Shown here: positions 16,263 to 25,103 of the stretch, piece by piece | Layout: every line of letters starts with the position of its first letter | How positions within the stretch are numbered: the stretch's first letter is position 1 | Source of the DNA: Candidatus Methanoperedens nitratireducens | GTDB lineage: Archaea > Halobacteriota > Methanosarcinia > Methanosarcinales > Methanoperedenaceae | Reading direction: 5' to 3' | NCBI GenBank assembly: GCA_020724545.1 | Contig: DYGR01000004.1 | Coordinates: forward strand, 1 to 53,207 | Length of the DNA: 53,207 nt | The notes under the pieces: generated by a model | Databases searched by the model: none | What the model was told of the DNA's origin: nothing | Seen by the model: the letters and a program-made list of their open reading frames with translations, nothing else | Program-made: the position numbers and the translations under genes

Positions 16263-17126
16263 GTGTATATGAACATCGTTATAGGTGACATCTTAAACTT
16301 TATCTGGATATTTTTCTTGATCATGTTATTCGTTCCTCTTTTGCAAAAACGCCTGATGGCAGGCAGGCGGATTTCAATTATACAGAACATAGAAAAGGAT
16401 CGCCAATCCCGGGTGATCACCATGATCCACCGCCAGGAGACCATGAGCCTGCTTGGTATCCCCATCGCCCGTTACATTGATATTGAGGATTCGGAGGCTG
16501 TGCTGCGAGCCATTCGCATGACACCGCCTGAGATGCCGATCGACCTTGTATTACATACCCCGGGCGGGCTGGTTCTGGCATCTGAGCAGATTGCGTGTGC
16601 CCTGAAGCGTCACACGGGCAAGGTCACAGTATTTGTGCCCCACTACGCCATGTCTGGCGGCACCCTTGTAGCAATGGCAGCAGATGAGATTGTTATGGAT
16701 CCCAATGCCGTCTTAGGTCCGGTTGATCCGCAGTTAGGCGGCCAGCAGGGTTATTATCCTGCCGCTTCGATCCTCAAGGCACTGGAGCATCCAAACCCTA
16801 ACCGGGATGATCAGTATCTGATCATGGGTGATGTGGCCAGGAAGGCTATAGATCAGGTACATAAGACCGTTTACAACCTGCTTCTTGAGCATCATGAGTC
16901 TGAGAAGGCAAACGAGATTGCAAAGATGCTCAGTGAGGGGCAATGGACGCATGATTATCCAATTGATTTTGATCAGGCCAGGGAAATGGGCCTGCCAATG
17001 AACGACCAGGTGCCAAAAGAGATATACGCCCTGATGGAACTTTATCCACAGTCCGGTCAGAGACGGCCCTCGGTAGAGTTCATTCCCACACCATATCGAC
17101 CACCTGTGCCCAGAAAACGGGCATAG
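16263..17126 (+). CDS. Membrane-anchored ClpP-fold serine protease (SDH family)
   Basis: 287 residues: one N-terminal membrane span (ILNFIWIFFLIMLFVPLL), then a ClpP/crotonase-fold protease domain of PF01972. LVLHTPGGLVLASEQIA forms the oxyanion loop, the nucleophile is S131 in YAMSGGTLVAMAADEIVMDP, and VLGPVDPQLG follows. The C-terminus is proline-rich (PTPYRPPVPRKRA). Such proteins degrade or trim membrane proteins. The gene ends 10 bp before a rhomboid protease gene, so the two are probably co-transcribed. Confidence 0.88.
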   Translation: MYMNIVIGDILNFIWIFFLIMLFVPLLQKRLMAGRRISIIQNIEKDRQSRVITMIHRQETMSLLGIPIARYIDIEDSEAVLRAIRMTPPEMPIDLVLHTPGGLVLASEQIACALKRHTGKVTVFVPHYAMSGGTLVAMAADEIVMDPNAVLGPVDPQLGGQQGYYPAASILKALEHPNPNRDDQYLIMGDVARKAIDQVHKTVYNLLLEHHESEKANEIAKMLSEGQWTHDYPIDFDQAREMGLPMNDQVPKEIYALMELYPQSGQRRPSVEFIPTPYRPPVPRKRA

Positions 17127-17136
17127 AGGTGAGAGC

Positions 17137-17820
17137 ATGTTCGTACCAGTAGGCACAGAAGAGCCCACACCGCGCCGGCGGTTCCCTGTTATGACCGCGG
17201 CTATCGTAATGCTCAATATCCTGGTCTTCATCTACGAGGTGTCCCTCATAATCACGACCAATGAGGGAGCCCTGAATAACTTCATCACGGCCTATGGCGT
17301 AATACCTGCTGCGGTAATCAGTGGTCAGAGCATCCAGATCCCTTTCTACCTCACCCTGTTCACCTCGATGTTCGTACATGCAGGCCTGGCTCATTTAGGT
17401 TTCAACATGGTCTTCCTCATGGCCTTTGGCGACAATGTAGAGGATAGACTTGGACCCTGGAACTACCTGATTTTTTACTTACTATCCGGTCTGGCTGCAA
17501 CCTTTGCCCATATCGCCGTCAATCCCACCTCGCAGATTCCCAGCGTGGGGGCAAGTGGGGCTATTGCCGGTGTCCTGTCCGGCTACATCCTGTTCTTCCC
17601 CAAGGGTATCGTGCGCATGCTCTTATTCATTGGCCCGTTTATCACCATCACCAGGATACCAGCCATGATATTCATAGGCTTCTGGTTTATCATTCAGCTT
17701 ATAATAGGCATTGCCTCTCTGGGAGCAGAGACGGCGCAGACAGGGGGTGTGGCCTACTGGGCGCACATAGGTGGCTTTGCGGCAGGTTTTGTACTGGCAC
17801 TGCTCTACAAAAATCGCTGA
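17137..17820 (+). CDS. Rhomboid-family intramembrane serine protease
   Basis: 227 residues, with a GAGGTGAG ribosome-binding site in the short gap after the SDH protease. Six membrane spans carry the rhomboid signatures: FVHAGLAHLGFNMVFLMAFG (H81, H86, N90), nucleophile S140 in VGASGAIAGVLSGYI and the partner H210 in AHIGGFAAGF. It cuts substrates inside the membrane. Pairing with a ClpP-like membrane protease suggests a two-step membrane-protein processing unit. Confidence 0.92.
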   Translation: MFVPVGTEEPTPRRRFPVMTAAIVMLNILVFIYEVSLIITTNEGALNNFITAYGVIPAAVISGQSIQIPFYLTLFTSMFVHAGLAHLGFNMVFLMAFGDNVEDRLGPWNYLIFYLLSGLAATFAHIAVNPTSQIPSVGASGAIAGVLSGYILFFPKGIVRMLLFIGPFITITRIPAMIFIGFWFIIQLIIGIASLGAETAQTGGVAYWAHIGGFAAGFVLALLYKNR

Positions 17821-17905
17821 ATTATAGACCCTAAAAAAGCAAAACTATAGTATTTATCATGAGTTAACCAAGATTAATATAAGAGATTTATCAGGAGGTT
17901 AGATC

Positions 17906-18349
17906 ATGGAATTTAATATTCCCAAATCGTTGAAACTGGAGCATGAAGAGCTTCATGCTGAACTTGTAAAGGCTACCAAGGCGGGTGGTAAGATAGGGGA
18001 TTCTGCAAAAGCTGTTGCGAATATCCTGCATCCGCATTTTATTAAGGAGGAAGAATACGCGTTACCCCCACTTGGGCTATTGTCTCATCTGGCAGAGGGT
18101 AAAGTCACACAGGAGATGAGAGACGTCTTAGATCTGACAGACAAAATGAAAGCTGAGCTCTATCAGATGCTTAATGAGCACAGAGCAATCGTTGTAGCAC
18201 TTGAGAATCTAATCGATATAGCAAAGAAAGAGAATAGAATGGAGTACGTGCGCTTTGCAGAGAAACTGATCTTGCACGCACAGAACGAAGAGGAAATTTT
18301 GTACCCTGCTACTATATTGATCGGTGAGTATCTGAGACTCAGGATGTAA
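17906..18349 (+). CDS. Hemerythrin/HHE-domain protein
   Basis: 147 residues, AGGAGG site 9 bp upstream. A four-helix bundle with LEHEELHAEL, LHPHFIKEEEYALPPLG, LNEHRAIVVALE and LHAQNEEEILYPATI gives the His/Glu set expected for a di-iron HHE centre. Likely roles are oxygen or nitric-oxide sensing, scavenging or iron handling. It heads a run of small redox genes (monooxygenase-like, ferredoxin), which fits oxidative-stress handling in an anaerobe. That role is inference. Confidence 0.85.
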   Translation: MEFNIPKSLKLEHEELHAELVKATKAGGKIGDSAKAVANILHPHFIKEEEYALPPLGLLSHLAEGKVTQEMRDVLDLTDKMKAELYQMLNEHRAIVVALENLIDIAKKENRMEYVRFAEKLILHAQNEEEILYPATILIGEYLRLRM

Positions 18350-18408
18350 GTGATGAATCTGGTTTACTGGCATCACGCCAATCCAGTAATAACTCAAGGG
18401 GTGAAATC

Positions 18409-18732
18409 ATGTTTATAAATATAGTTGAATATCCACCTATCAGGATGGGAAAAGATGAGGAATTCAGGAGATGGTTTGAATGGTCTAACACTTTATATGA
18501 GGGATTTGATGGATTCATATCAAGGCGGCTGCTTAAACCTGTAAAAGGGAGGGAACACTACGTTGAAATCATAGAGCATGAGAGTGAGATAACTTTTATG
18601 GCAATGCACCTGAGCGATGAACGAAAAAGAGCATGGGCAAAAGTGAATATCCTGCTTGAAGGATCACCTACACTGGGTTTTTACGAGGTAATAATCGCCT
18701 CAGAGAAGAAATACAGGCATGAGCATCACTAA
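18409..18732 (+). CDS. ABM-fold monooxygenase-like protein
   Basis: 107 residues with the dimeric alpha-beta barrel pattern of antibiotic-biosynthesis-monooxygenase or heme-degrading proteins: FINIVEYPPIRMGKDEEFRRWFEWSN, GFDGFISRRLLKP, YVEIIEHESEITFMAMH and GFYEVIIASEKK. The substrate is unknown; no clear heme ligand can be assigned, although a short HEHH tail is present. It follows the hemerythrin gene with a GGGGTGA site. Confidence 0.7.
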   Translation: MFINIVEYPPIRMGKDEEFRRWFEWSNTLYEGFDGFISRRLLKPVKGREHYVEIIEHESEITFMAMHLSDERKRAWAKVNILLEGSPTLGFYEVIIASEKKYRHEHH

Positions 18733-18799
18733 AGAGAAGTTTGTAGATAGATAAGTACAAATGTGCTGTATAGATATATGATAATGGGAGGTATGCTGT

Positions 18800-19033
18800 A
18801 TGACAGATAAGCTCAAGGTAAGTATAGACCGTGATGGCTGTATTAGTTGTGGAAACTGCTGGACTACCTGTCCTGAGTTCTTTGAGCAGAATCCTGATGA
18901 TGCTCGCAGCCAGGTAATCGAGAAGTACAGGGTTGAGGGAAACATAGGCGAAGGGGAGGCGCCTGAGAATCTTGAGGACCTGGTGAGAAGAGCTGCGGAT
19001 CTATGCCCGGTCCAGGTGATCCATGTGAAGTAG
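18800..19033 (+). CDS. Single-cluster [4Fe-4S] ferredoxin
   Basis: 77 residues with CISCGNCWTTCPEFF near the N-terminus and the partner cysteine in ADLCPVQVIHV at the C-terminus, which is the pattern of monocluster [4Fe-4S] or [3Fe-4S]-type ferredoxins (four cysteines). The insert between them is acidic. It is preceded by GGGAGG. It probably donates electrons to a nearby or unlinked oxidoreductase. Confidence 0.88.
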   Translation: MTDKLKVSIDRDGCISCGNCWTTCPEFFEQNPDDARSQVIEKYRVEGNIGEGEAPENLEDLVRRAADLCPVQVIHVK

Positions 19034-19094
19034 TGTTAAGCCCAAAGGGTTAAGTCTGATAACATACAAGTAGGCAGTCCATTAGAGGTAAACT

Positions 19095-19247
19095 ATGGCA
19101 AGATTCCCAGAAGCGGAAAAAGTATTACTACATATGAAGATTTGTATGAAATGCAATGCACGCAACTCTGTACGTGCAACCAGATGCAGAAAATGCGGAT
19201 ATACAGGTCTTAGATCTAAATCAAAGGAAATAAAGGGCAAAGGATAG
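19095..19247 (+). CDS. rpl40e: Ribosomal protein L40e
   Basis: A 50-residue protein: [20 protein letters not shown], then [19 protein letters not shown] and a basic tail. The two CxxC pairs (CMKC, CRKC) bind zinc. The sequence matches archaeal L40e, a component of the large ribosomal subunit. It is tightly linked to the lipid prenyltransferase gene 18 bp downstream. Confidence 0.93.
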   Translation: MARFPEAEKVLLHMKICMKCNARNSVRATRCRKCGYTGLRSKSKEIKGKG

Positions 19248-19265
19248 ACTGTAATTGATGGGTAA

Positions 19266-20102
19266 ATGCACCCATATATAGACATAGGCAGGCCCCTGAC
19301 CTCTGTGATGATCGGGCTGGCCGTGTTAACGTCTGCATTAATAGGGGCTGGAGGTGATGCAGACGAATATACCCTTCCTATTTTTCTCGGCTTTACTATC
19401 GCATTTCTATTTGGAATAGCAGGTAATGCAATAAATGATTATCTTGATCGGGAGAATGATAAAATAAATCACCCGGACAGGCCCATCCCATCCGGGAAGC
19501 TAAAACCAGGCCAGGCCCTGAATTTTGCTATAATTTTTTTTATTATTTCTCTGGTGCTCTCTCTGCTCTTAAGTCTAATGGTGGGATATGCTGCACTTCT
19601 GGTGGTCATAGCTGCGCTCGTATTCCAGATCGCCTATGAGCTGAGGTTCAAACATGAGAAAATCATAGGAAACATGATAATAGGCTCTCAGACCGCACTT
19701 GCGTTTGTATTTGGTGGCGTTGTTGTAGGCAGGTCTTTGATAACAGGAATAATCGCAATTGCAGTGTTTTTATCTATTTCAGGACGGGAGATAGTGAAAG
19801 ATATCGAGGATGTAAAAGGAGATAAAGATAGAAAGACCCTGCCGATAATGATCGGGGTAAAGAGAGCTGGCATTGTTGCAGCGCTGCTTATCTTGCTTGC
19901 GGTTTTAATAAGTCCAATACCTTATTATCCTCTTTATCAATTTGGATGGGAATATCTATCGGTCGTTCTAATAGCCGATATACTATTTATTGGCTCAATA
20001 CCTGTAATTTTTAAAAATGCTAAACTGGCAAGAAAGATGCTTAAATTTGCAATGCTGATAGCTATACTGGCTTTTATAACAGGGGCTATTTTTAAGGCTT
20101 AG
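19266..20102 (+). CDS. Digeranylgeranylglyceryl phosphate synthase-like UbiA prenyltransferase
   Basis: 278 residues with about eight membrane spans and both aspartate motifs of the UbiA family: NAINDYLDRENDKINHPDRP and DIEDVKGDKDRKTLP. Length and motif spacing match the archaeal enzyme that adds the second geranylgeranyl chain to make the ether-lipid core. The HPDRPIPSGKL stretch is typical. A second, more distant UbiA paralogue lies at 28542-29417 and more likely serves quinone synthesis. Confidence 0.88.
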   Translation: MHPYIDIGRPLTSVMIGLAVLTSALIGAGGDADEYTLPIFLGFTIAFLFGIAGNAINDYLDRENDKINHPDRPIPSGKLKPGQALNFAIIFFIISLVLSLLLSLMVGYAALLVVIAALVFQIAYELRFKHEKIIGNMIIGSQTALAFVFGGVVVGRSLITGIIAIAVFLSISGREIVKDIEDVKGDKDRKTLPIMIGVKRAGIVAALLILLAVLISPIPYYPLYQFGWEYLSVVLIADILFIGSIPVIFKNAKLARKMLKFAMLIAILAFITGAIFKA

Positions 20103-20170
20103 ACCACCAACAACCAAATTAAAACTATAACACAACCCATTCCCCGTAATGTTTTTCTGTTTTCAAAGTG

Positions 20171-20178
20171 TTTATATA
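20171..20178 (+). promoter_or_regulatory. TATA box of the EF-2 gene
   Basis: TTTATATA lies 51 bp upstream of the EF-2 start codon, in the 126-bp gap after the prenyltransferase gene. An initiation site about 25 bp downstream would give a short leader carrying the GAGGT ribosome-binding site. Confidence 0.5.
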
Positions 20179-20228
20179 GGATAGAATAATAAAGAAGCTG
20201 AAATTTGCAATAAAAGAGGTAATTTATA

Positions 20229-22418
20229 ATGGGCAGAAGAAAGAAAATGGTTGAACGTGTGACAACACTGATGGATAAACCAGAATTTATCCGCAACATA
20301 GGTATAGTTGCGCATATCGACCATGGTAAGACAACATTATCTGATAATCTACTTGCCGGAGCAGGCATGATCTCAAAAGAACTGGCCGGCGAGCAATTAT
20401 TCATGGACTTTGATGAAGAGGAACAGAAACGGGGGATCACTATTGATTCAGCCAACGTCTCAATGGTGCACGAGTATGGGGGCAAGGAGTACCTTATTAA
20501 CCTTATCGATACCCCTGGTCACGTAGATTTCGGTGGTGATGTTACACGTGCCATGAGGGCAGTGGATGGCGCTGTTGTGGTAGTAGATGCTGTCGAAGGG
20601 GCGATGCCGCAGACCGAGACCGTATTGCGCCAGGCATTACGTGAGAATGTAGTACCTATACTCTTCATTAACAAGGTTGACAGACTTATAATGGAATTAA
20701 AGCTCACACCGCAGGATATGCAGATACGCCTGGGAGCAGTTATTGATAAGATCAATAAATTGATTAAAGGTATGAAACCTGATAGCTATGATGAGTTAAG
20801 ACTGGATGCTGCTGTGGGGAAAGTAGCTTTCGGTTCAGCACTCAACAACTGGGCCATAAGCGTTCCTTTTATGAAAAAGACAGGTATCGGTTTTAAGGAA
20901 GTAATCGAATACTGCATGGAGGATAAACAGCAGGGACTTGCAGAGAGATGCCCTCTTCATGCTGTTGTGAATGATATGGTTATACGATTCCTGCCAAATC
21001 CGGTTCAGGCTCAGAAAGAACGAATCAAGGTTATCTGGCATGGTGACAAGGGCAGCGAGATCGGAAAATCAATGGCAAATGTGGATCCCAACGGAAAAGT
21101 AGCCCTCATGATAACCGATATCAGTACGGACCCGCATGCAGGAGAAGTGGCTACAGGCAGGCTTTTCTCAGGCACACTTGAGCGGGGTAAAGAGGTTTAT
21201 ATCTCAGGAATGCCGAATTCAAACAGGATTCAGCAGGTAGGGCTTTTCATGGGCCCCGAGCGTATTGAGGTCGAGAGGATCACAGCAGGGAATATTGTTG
21301 CAGTAACTGGTCTGGCTGATGCTATTGTGGGCTCTACCGCATCCACGGATAAGGGCATGGTGCCGTTTGAGAGTATCAGGCATGTCAGTGAGCCTGTAGT
21401 GACAGTGGCAGTAGAAGCAAAACATATGAAGGATCTCCCCAAGCTCGTTGAGGTCCTGAGGCAGGTCGCAAAGGAAGACCCGACACTTAAAGTAACAATC
21501 AACCAGGAAACAGGAGAGCATCTTCTGGCAGGAATGGGTGAGCTGCATCTTGAGATCGTTGCCCATAGAATCCAGCGTGATAAACATGTAGAGATCACTA
21601 CTTCAAAACCGCTTGTTGTTTACAGGGAGACGGTCTCGGCCCGTGCCGGGCCTGTGGAAGGGAAGTCACCCAACCGTCATAACAGGTTCTATATCGAGAT
21701 TGAGCCGCTACAGCCGGCCGTATTGGAACTCGTAAGAAATGGTGAGATCTCTATGAAGCAGCAGGAGGTAGAGCGCAGGGATATTCTTATGAAGGCTGGT
21801 ATGAGCAAGGAAGAGGCTAAAGGAATTGCCCATATCTCTGAGAATAATATATTCATAGATATGACAAAGGGTATCCAGTACCTGAATGAGACAATGGAGC
21901 TAGTACTTGAGGGCTTTGAAGAGGTCATTAAGGGAGGGCCGCTATCAAGGGAACCTGTCATGGGCTTGAAGGTAAAATTAATGGATGCCAAGCTTCATGA
22001 AGACTCAATCCACAGAGGACCTGCACAGGTCATCCCCGCATCAAGACAGGCTATCCAGGCTGCTATGCTCATGGCAGGAGCAACGCTTCTTGAGCCTTTC
22101 CAGAAGGTATTCATCCATGTGCCCCAGGAGCAGATGGGGGGCGCAATGCGTGAGATCCAGGGCAGGCGCGGCGCTATACTTGATATGAGAACAGAGGGTG
22201 ACACGACAGTCATAGAGGCAAAGGCACCTGTTGCACAGTTGTTCGGGTTTGCAGGCGACATACGCTCAGCCACTGAGGGCAGGGCGATGTGGAGTACCGA
22301 GTTCCTCGGGTTTGAACCCATACCTGCGAATATGCTTGCTGAAACCGTAATGGGTATACGGCAGAGAAAGGGTCTTAAACTTGAGATGCCAAAACCGAGC
22401 GACTTTATAAGTCCCTGA
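20229..22418 (+). CDS. fusA: Archaeal translation elongation factor 2
   Basis: 729 residues, standard aEF-2 length. GTPase motifs are complete: G1 AHIDHGKT, switch I with RGITI, G3 [10 protein letters not shown] and G4 NKVDRL. Domain IV carries the loop [12 protein letters not shown] whose histidine is the diphthamide site. It drives GTP-dependent ribosomal translocation. The start [15 protein letters not shown] has the archaeal N-terminal form. It is a single gene with its own promoter, not in a str operon here. Confidence 0.97.
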   Translation: MGRRKKMVERVTTLMDKPEFIRNIGIVAHIDHGKTTLSDNLLAGAGMISKELAGEQLFMDFDEEEQKRGITIDSANVSMVHEYGGKEYLINLIDTPGHVDFGGDVTRAMRAVDGAVVVVDAVEGAMPQTETVLRQALRENVVPILFINKVDRLIMELKLTPQDMQIRLGAVIDKINKLIKGMKPDSYDELRLDAAVGKVAFGSALNNWAISVPFMKKTGIGFKEVIEYCMEDKQQGLAERCPLHAVVNDMVIRFLPNPVQAQKERIKVIWHGDKGSEIGKSMANVDPNGKVALMITDISTDPHAGEVATGRLFSGTLERGKEVYISGMPNSNRIQQVGLFMGPERIEVERITAGNIVAVTGLADAIVGSTASTDKGMVPFESIRHVSEPVVTVAVEAKHMKDLPKLVEVLRQVAKEDPTLKVTINQETGEHLLAGMGELHLEIVAHRIQRDKHVEITTSKPLVVYRETVSARAGPVEGKSPNRHNRFYIEIEPLQPAVLELVRNGEISMKQQEVERRDILMKAGMSKEEAKGIAHISENNIFIDMTKGIQYLNETMELVLEGFEEVIKGGPLSREPVMGLKVKLMDAKLHEDSIHRGPAQVIPASRQAIQAAMLMAGATLLEPFQKVFIHVPQEQMGGAMREIQGRRGAILDMRTEGDTTVIEAKAPVAQLFGFAGDIRSATEGRAMWSTEFLGFEPIPANMLAETVMGIRQRKGLKLEMPKPSDFISP

Positions 22419-22424
22419 TTATAT

Positions 22425-23531
22425 TCAAATCTTCCATCGGCACGGAAACCTCATACCCGAGAGTTCCGTGCATTTAGCCCCTTTTTTCTGTATCAGGACT
22501 TTGAAGGTCTCACCCATCTCCATCATAAGGGTTTTTATCTGAAGCATTTTCTTCAGGTAGTTCGTATAATCACTTTCCTGTAATCTTCTCAGGTAGTCTT
22601 CGATCCCGAGTCCAAGTAAGAAATGCGCCTGATCCGTAAGACCACATGGTTCTAATCCTTTTTTCCCACCCCACCTGACCAGTGCAGAGAAGTTTACATG
22701 GGATGTGATATCCTGCTCTCCGATGCGCTCGCAGGGATTATCGGTTGCGGTATGCTTATAATAGCACATAAGCGTCCCTCTGTTCCTGTAGTTCTGGTAT
22801 AGCTCAGAAGAGGGGTAGCCGTAATCTATAGTGATGACAAATCCTCTTTTGAGGCAAGAGCCGATAGCCTGGATCCATTCTATTGCATCAAGGTTGATCT
22901 CTGTTCTGTATTCAGGAGGCAGAGCAACTCCCAGATCGGCGAGGTAATCTTTTAACTCACATGATGCGGACTTAAGTACCTCAAAAAAACCCTCCTTATT
23001 GCTATAATCAATAAAAACCTCCATGAGTTCCTCTTCCATTACGACCTGGTGGACAGGGAATGCATCGACCAGCTCATTGGAGAATACGCAGCCTGTCATT
23101 CCGCAAAGCTCTTTGATAGAATCGTGCCAGCTTATTTTTTCTTCTTCACCCAGAAGCTTACTCTGCTCTTTACGCATCGCCGGGCTTTTCTCAATAATAC
23201 AGTAATCAAGGTTATCATACAACTCTTGATTTTTTTTAAGATAGGCGAGGACATCCTGAGAGAGCAAGCCTGTGCCGGCTCCCATCTCCACAACCGTGAA
23301 CTTTTTTTCACCCAGGATCTGCCGCATCTCCTCAAGCTGTCTGCCGATCATCTCACCGAAGACAGGAGTTATATCTGGACTCGTATAGTAATCCCCTCTT
23401 TTCCCGATCTTATCTCCTTCTGAAGTATAGTATCCAAGCCCGGGGTAATACAGGGCCATTTCCATAAAATCACGAAAGGAGATCGGGCCGTTCTTCTGGA
23501 TCTTCCGGATTATTATTTCTGATAGTGACAT
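22425..23531 (-). CDS. MidA/NDUFAF7-like SAM-dependent methyltransferase
   Basis: 368 residues of the PF02636 family. GYYTSEGDKIGKRGDYYTSP and DITPVFGEMIG are family hallmarks, and FTVVEMGAGTGLLSQDVL is the SAM-binding motif I. FSNELVDAFPVHQV and FVITIDYGYPSSELY follow. Eukaryotic NDUFAF7 methylates an arginine of the complex I 49-kDa subunit; an archaeal homologue could act on an Fpo/Fqo-type complex. That target is inference. It is convergent with EF-2 (6 bp apart) and its start is 12 bp from the tRNA-Tyr 3' end. Confidence 0.88.
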   Translation of the reverse strand: MSLSEIIIRKIQKNGPISFRDFMEMALYYPGLGYYTSEGDKIGKRGDYYTSPDITPVFGEMIGRQLEEMRQILGEKKFTVVEMGAGTGLLSQDVLAYLKKNQELYDNLDYCIIEKSPAMRKEQSKLLGEEEKISWHDSIKELCGMTGCVFSNELVDAFPVHQVVMEEELMEVFIDYSNKEGFFEVLKSASCELKDYLADLGVALPPEYRTEINLDAIEWIQAIGSCLKRGFVITIDYGYPSSELYQNYRNRGTLMCYYKHTATDNPCERIGEQDITSHVNFSALVRWGGKKGLEPCGLTDQAHFLLGLGIEDYLRRLQESDYTNYLKKMLQIKTLMMEMGETFKVLIQKKGAKCTELSGMRFPCRWKI

Positions 23532-23543
23532 ATAATAAAAATA

Positions 23544-23656
23544 TCCCGCCTCCCAGATTCGAACCGGGGACTTCGCGGTGCCTGCGCGCTAATGTGTGCA
23601 ATAAATGCACATGAACAAACTACAGCCGCGCACTCTAGCCACTGAGTTAAGGCGGG
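23544..23656 (-). tRNA. tRNA-Tyr (GTA) with a 40-nt intron after position 37
   Basis: Read on the minus strand, the acceptor stem CCCGCCT pairs fully with AGGCGGG, giving the C1-G72 pair typical of archaeal tRNA-Tyr, with discriminator A73. Anticodon stem CGCGG / CCGCG encloses loop CTGTAG(A), anticodon GTA. The loop is interrupted by an intron at 23580-23619, in the canonical 37/38 position, which can form a hairpin around GTGTGCAATAAATGCACAT. The T arm has GGTTCGAATC. Removal would need the splicing endonuclease. Confidence 0.93.
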
Positions 23657-23730
23657 AACGTACGTGAATATGCTCGATCATACTTAATCTTTTTCTTTAT
23701 TTAAGACATGCTATTGGGAGATCTATAAAA

Positions 23731-24210
23731 ATGAAATATATTGCAGATGCTTCCCTGTTCATTATAAGAAAAAGGCTTGAAGGAGATATCATAACAGTTC
23801 CCTCTGTAGTTGAAGAACTCAGAGAAGAAACCGCAAGGACAATGATGGAACTGATGAATGTAAGAGTCGAGCCCCCGCTTAAGAGTTTCAGGGAGAAGGT
23901 CAGGTTAAAGGCAGGGATTACAAGGGACAGTGAGGAACTTTCAGGTACAGATATAGATATTCTGGCAAAGGCACTGGAATATTCAGGACGGGAAGAGACT
24001 GTATTAGTTACAGATGATTTTGCGATCCAGAACACCGCCATCCAGTTGGGGATCAGGGTGATGCCTGCAGGTCAGAGAAAAATAAAAGATATCCTCCTGT
24101 GGGAGAAGCAATGTACAGGATGCAAGCGGAGATTTCCAGAAGGGGATATATGTCCAGTATGCGGCTCTCCTCTTAAAAAAGTAAGAAAGAGAAAAATAAG
24201 AACAGGATGA
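23731..24210 (+). CDS. nob1: Nob1-like PIN-domain endonuclease
   Basis: 159 residues: a PIN domain (KYIADASLFI with D6; VPSVVEELREE; GTDIDILAKALEY; VLVTDDFAIQNTA, holding the acidic metal ligands) followed by a zinc ribbon CTGCKRRFPEGDICPVCG. This architecture is that of archaeal Nob1, which trims the 3' end of 16S rRNA. The C-terminal basic tail KKVRKRKIRTG suits RNA binding. It is a stand-alone gene divergent from tRNA-Tyr. Confidence 0.9.
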   Translation: MKYIADASLFIIRKRLEGDIITVPSVVEELREETARTMMELMNVRVEPPLKSFREKVRLKAGITRDSEELSGTDIDILAKALEYSGREETVLVTDDFAIQNTAIQLGIRVMPAGQRKIKDILLWEKQCTGCKRRFPEGDICPVCGSPLKKVRKRKIRTG

Positions 24211-25103
24211 TTCAGTACCGAATCTATGCCATTAATAGTACGTATATGTTTGTAATTAACCGTTGAGGTACAGAAAACGATTAAATGTAATTATTTAACG
24301 TTATATTTACGCTAATGTAAAATAAATATCAAAGATAGATTAAAAAACTAAATTAAACTATATTAAATCCTAAAAACTCAAAAAAAACTGGAGAATCACC
24401 GATAAATTTATATCGATGTTGGTTATTTGGTCTTGCTTGATATCAATGAAGCATCTAATGTTGGAACTATTGCTTATAGTGATACGCTGGTATTCTCTAT
24501 CAGTGTCTCTTTCATTGATTCAGTCACACATAGTGACTGCTTATTACTTTAAGACAGCTATACCACCCAGAATAATCACCTGGTATAACAGAAAAACGAT
24601 TGATAACGTCCAGCTTCTGCTGATGGACACCAGTGAAGCTGTTACATTCACCGCCATTGTCAGAAAAACCATAAATTGCCTGGGCTGGTTCCTGGATGAT
24701 ATTAAGCAGAGTAGCAACTATGATGGCTTAAGTACCTTCAGTACCCCATGCGGGACTCTCATGACCGAATTTTGGGATATAAATGCTGTAAATTTTTATG
24801 GTAGAACGTGCAAAGGGACACGTCCTATAGATTATATATAGCAGACTCAGCAGTTTTACTGAGTATGTATCTTTGTAAAAGAGTTTTGAGTAGCACTGGC
24901 TAAGAGATAACACTGGATAGGAAATAGCACGGGCTACACAAGTGTAAGCTCTTGCAGTATTTATTAAATTAATAAATACTTCAGGATACATTATAATTAT
25001 ATATAATTTATTTAATAAAATATGGACGATGAATACAGAAAAATGAGATACAGAGAAGTGAAAAAACACAGGAAAAACAAGTTAGAACGAGGGATATATA
25101 AAA
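24211..25103. pseudogene. Gene-poor stretch, possibly a decayed surface-protein gene
   Basis: Almost 900 bp without a convincing gene. In one plus-strand frame from about 24411, LVLLDINEASNVGTIAYSDT and SISVSFIDSVTHSD recall the SDxVT-type repeats of archaeal surface proteins. The similarity then shifts to another frame (SEAVTFTAIVRKTI; TLMTEFWDINAVNFYGRT) up to about 24840, as expected for a frameshifted, decayed gene. The rest is A/T-rich and includes the promoter of the LVIVD gene (TATA-like run near 25005-25025). Confidence 0.35.

Noticed and set aside
18351-18400. GTGATGA sequence resembling a C box of a C/D small RNA
   Set aside because: No properly placed D box (CTGA) or C'/D' pair was found.
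24416-24841. 141-codon plus-strand frame
   Set aside because: Only its second half looks protein-like, and the first half is better in another frame, so it is treated as a decayed region rather than a gene.
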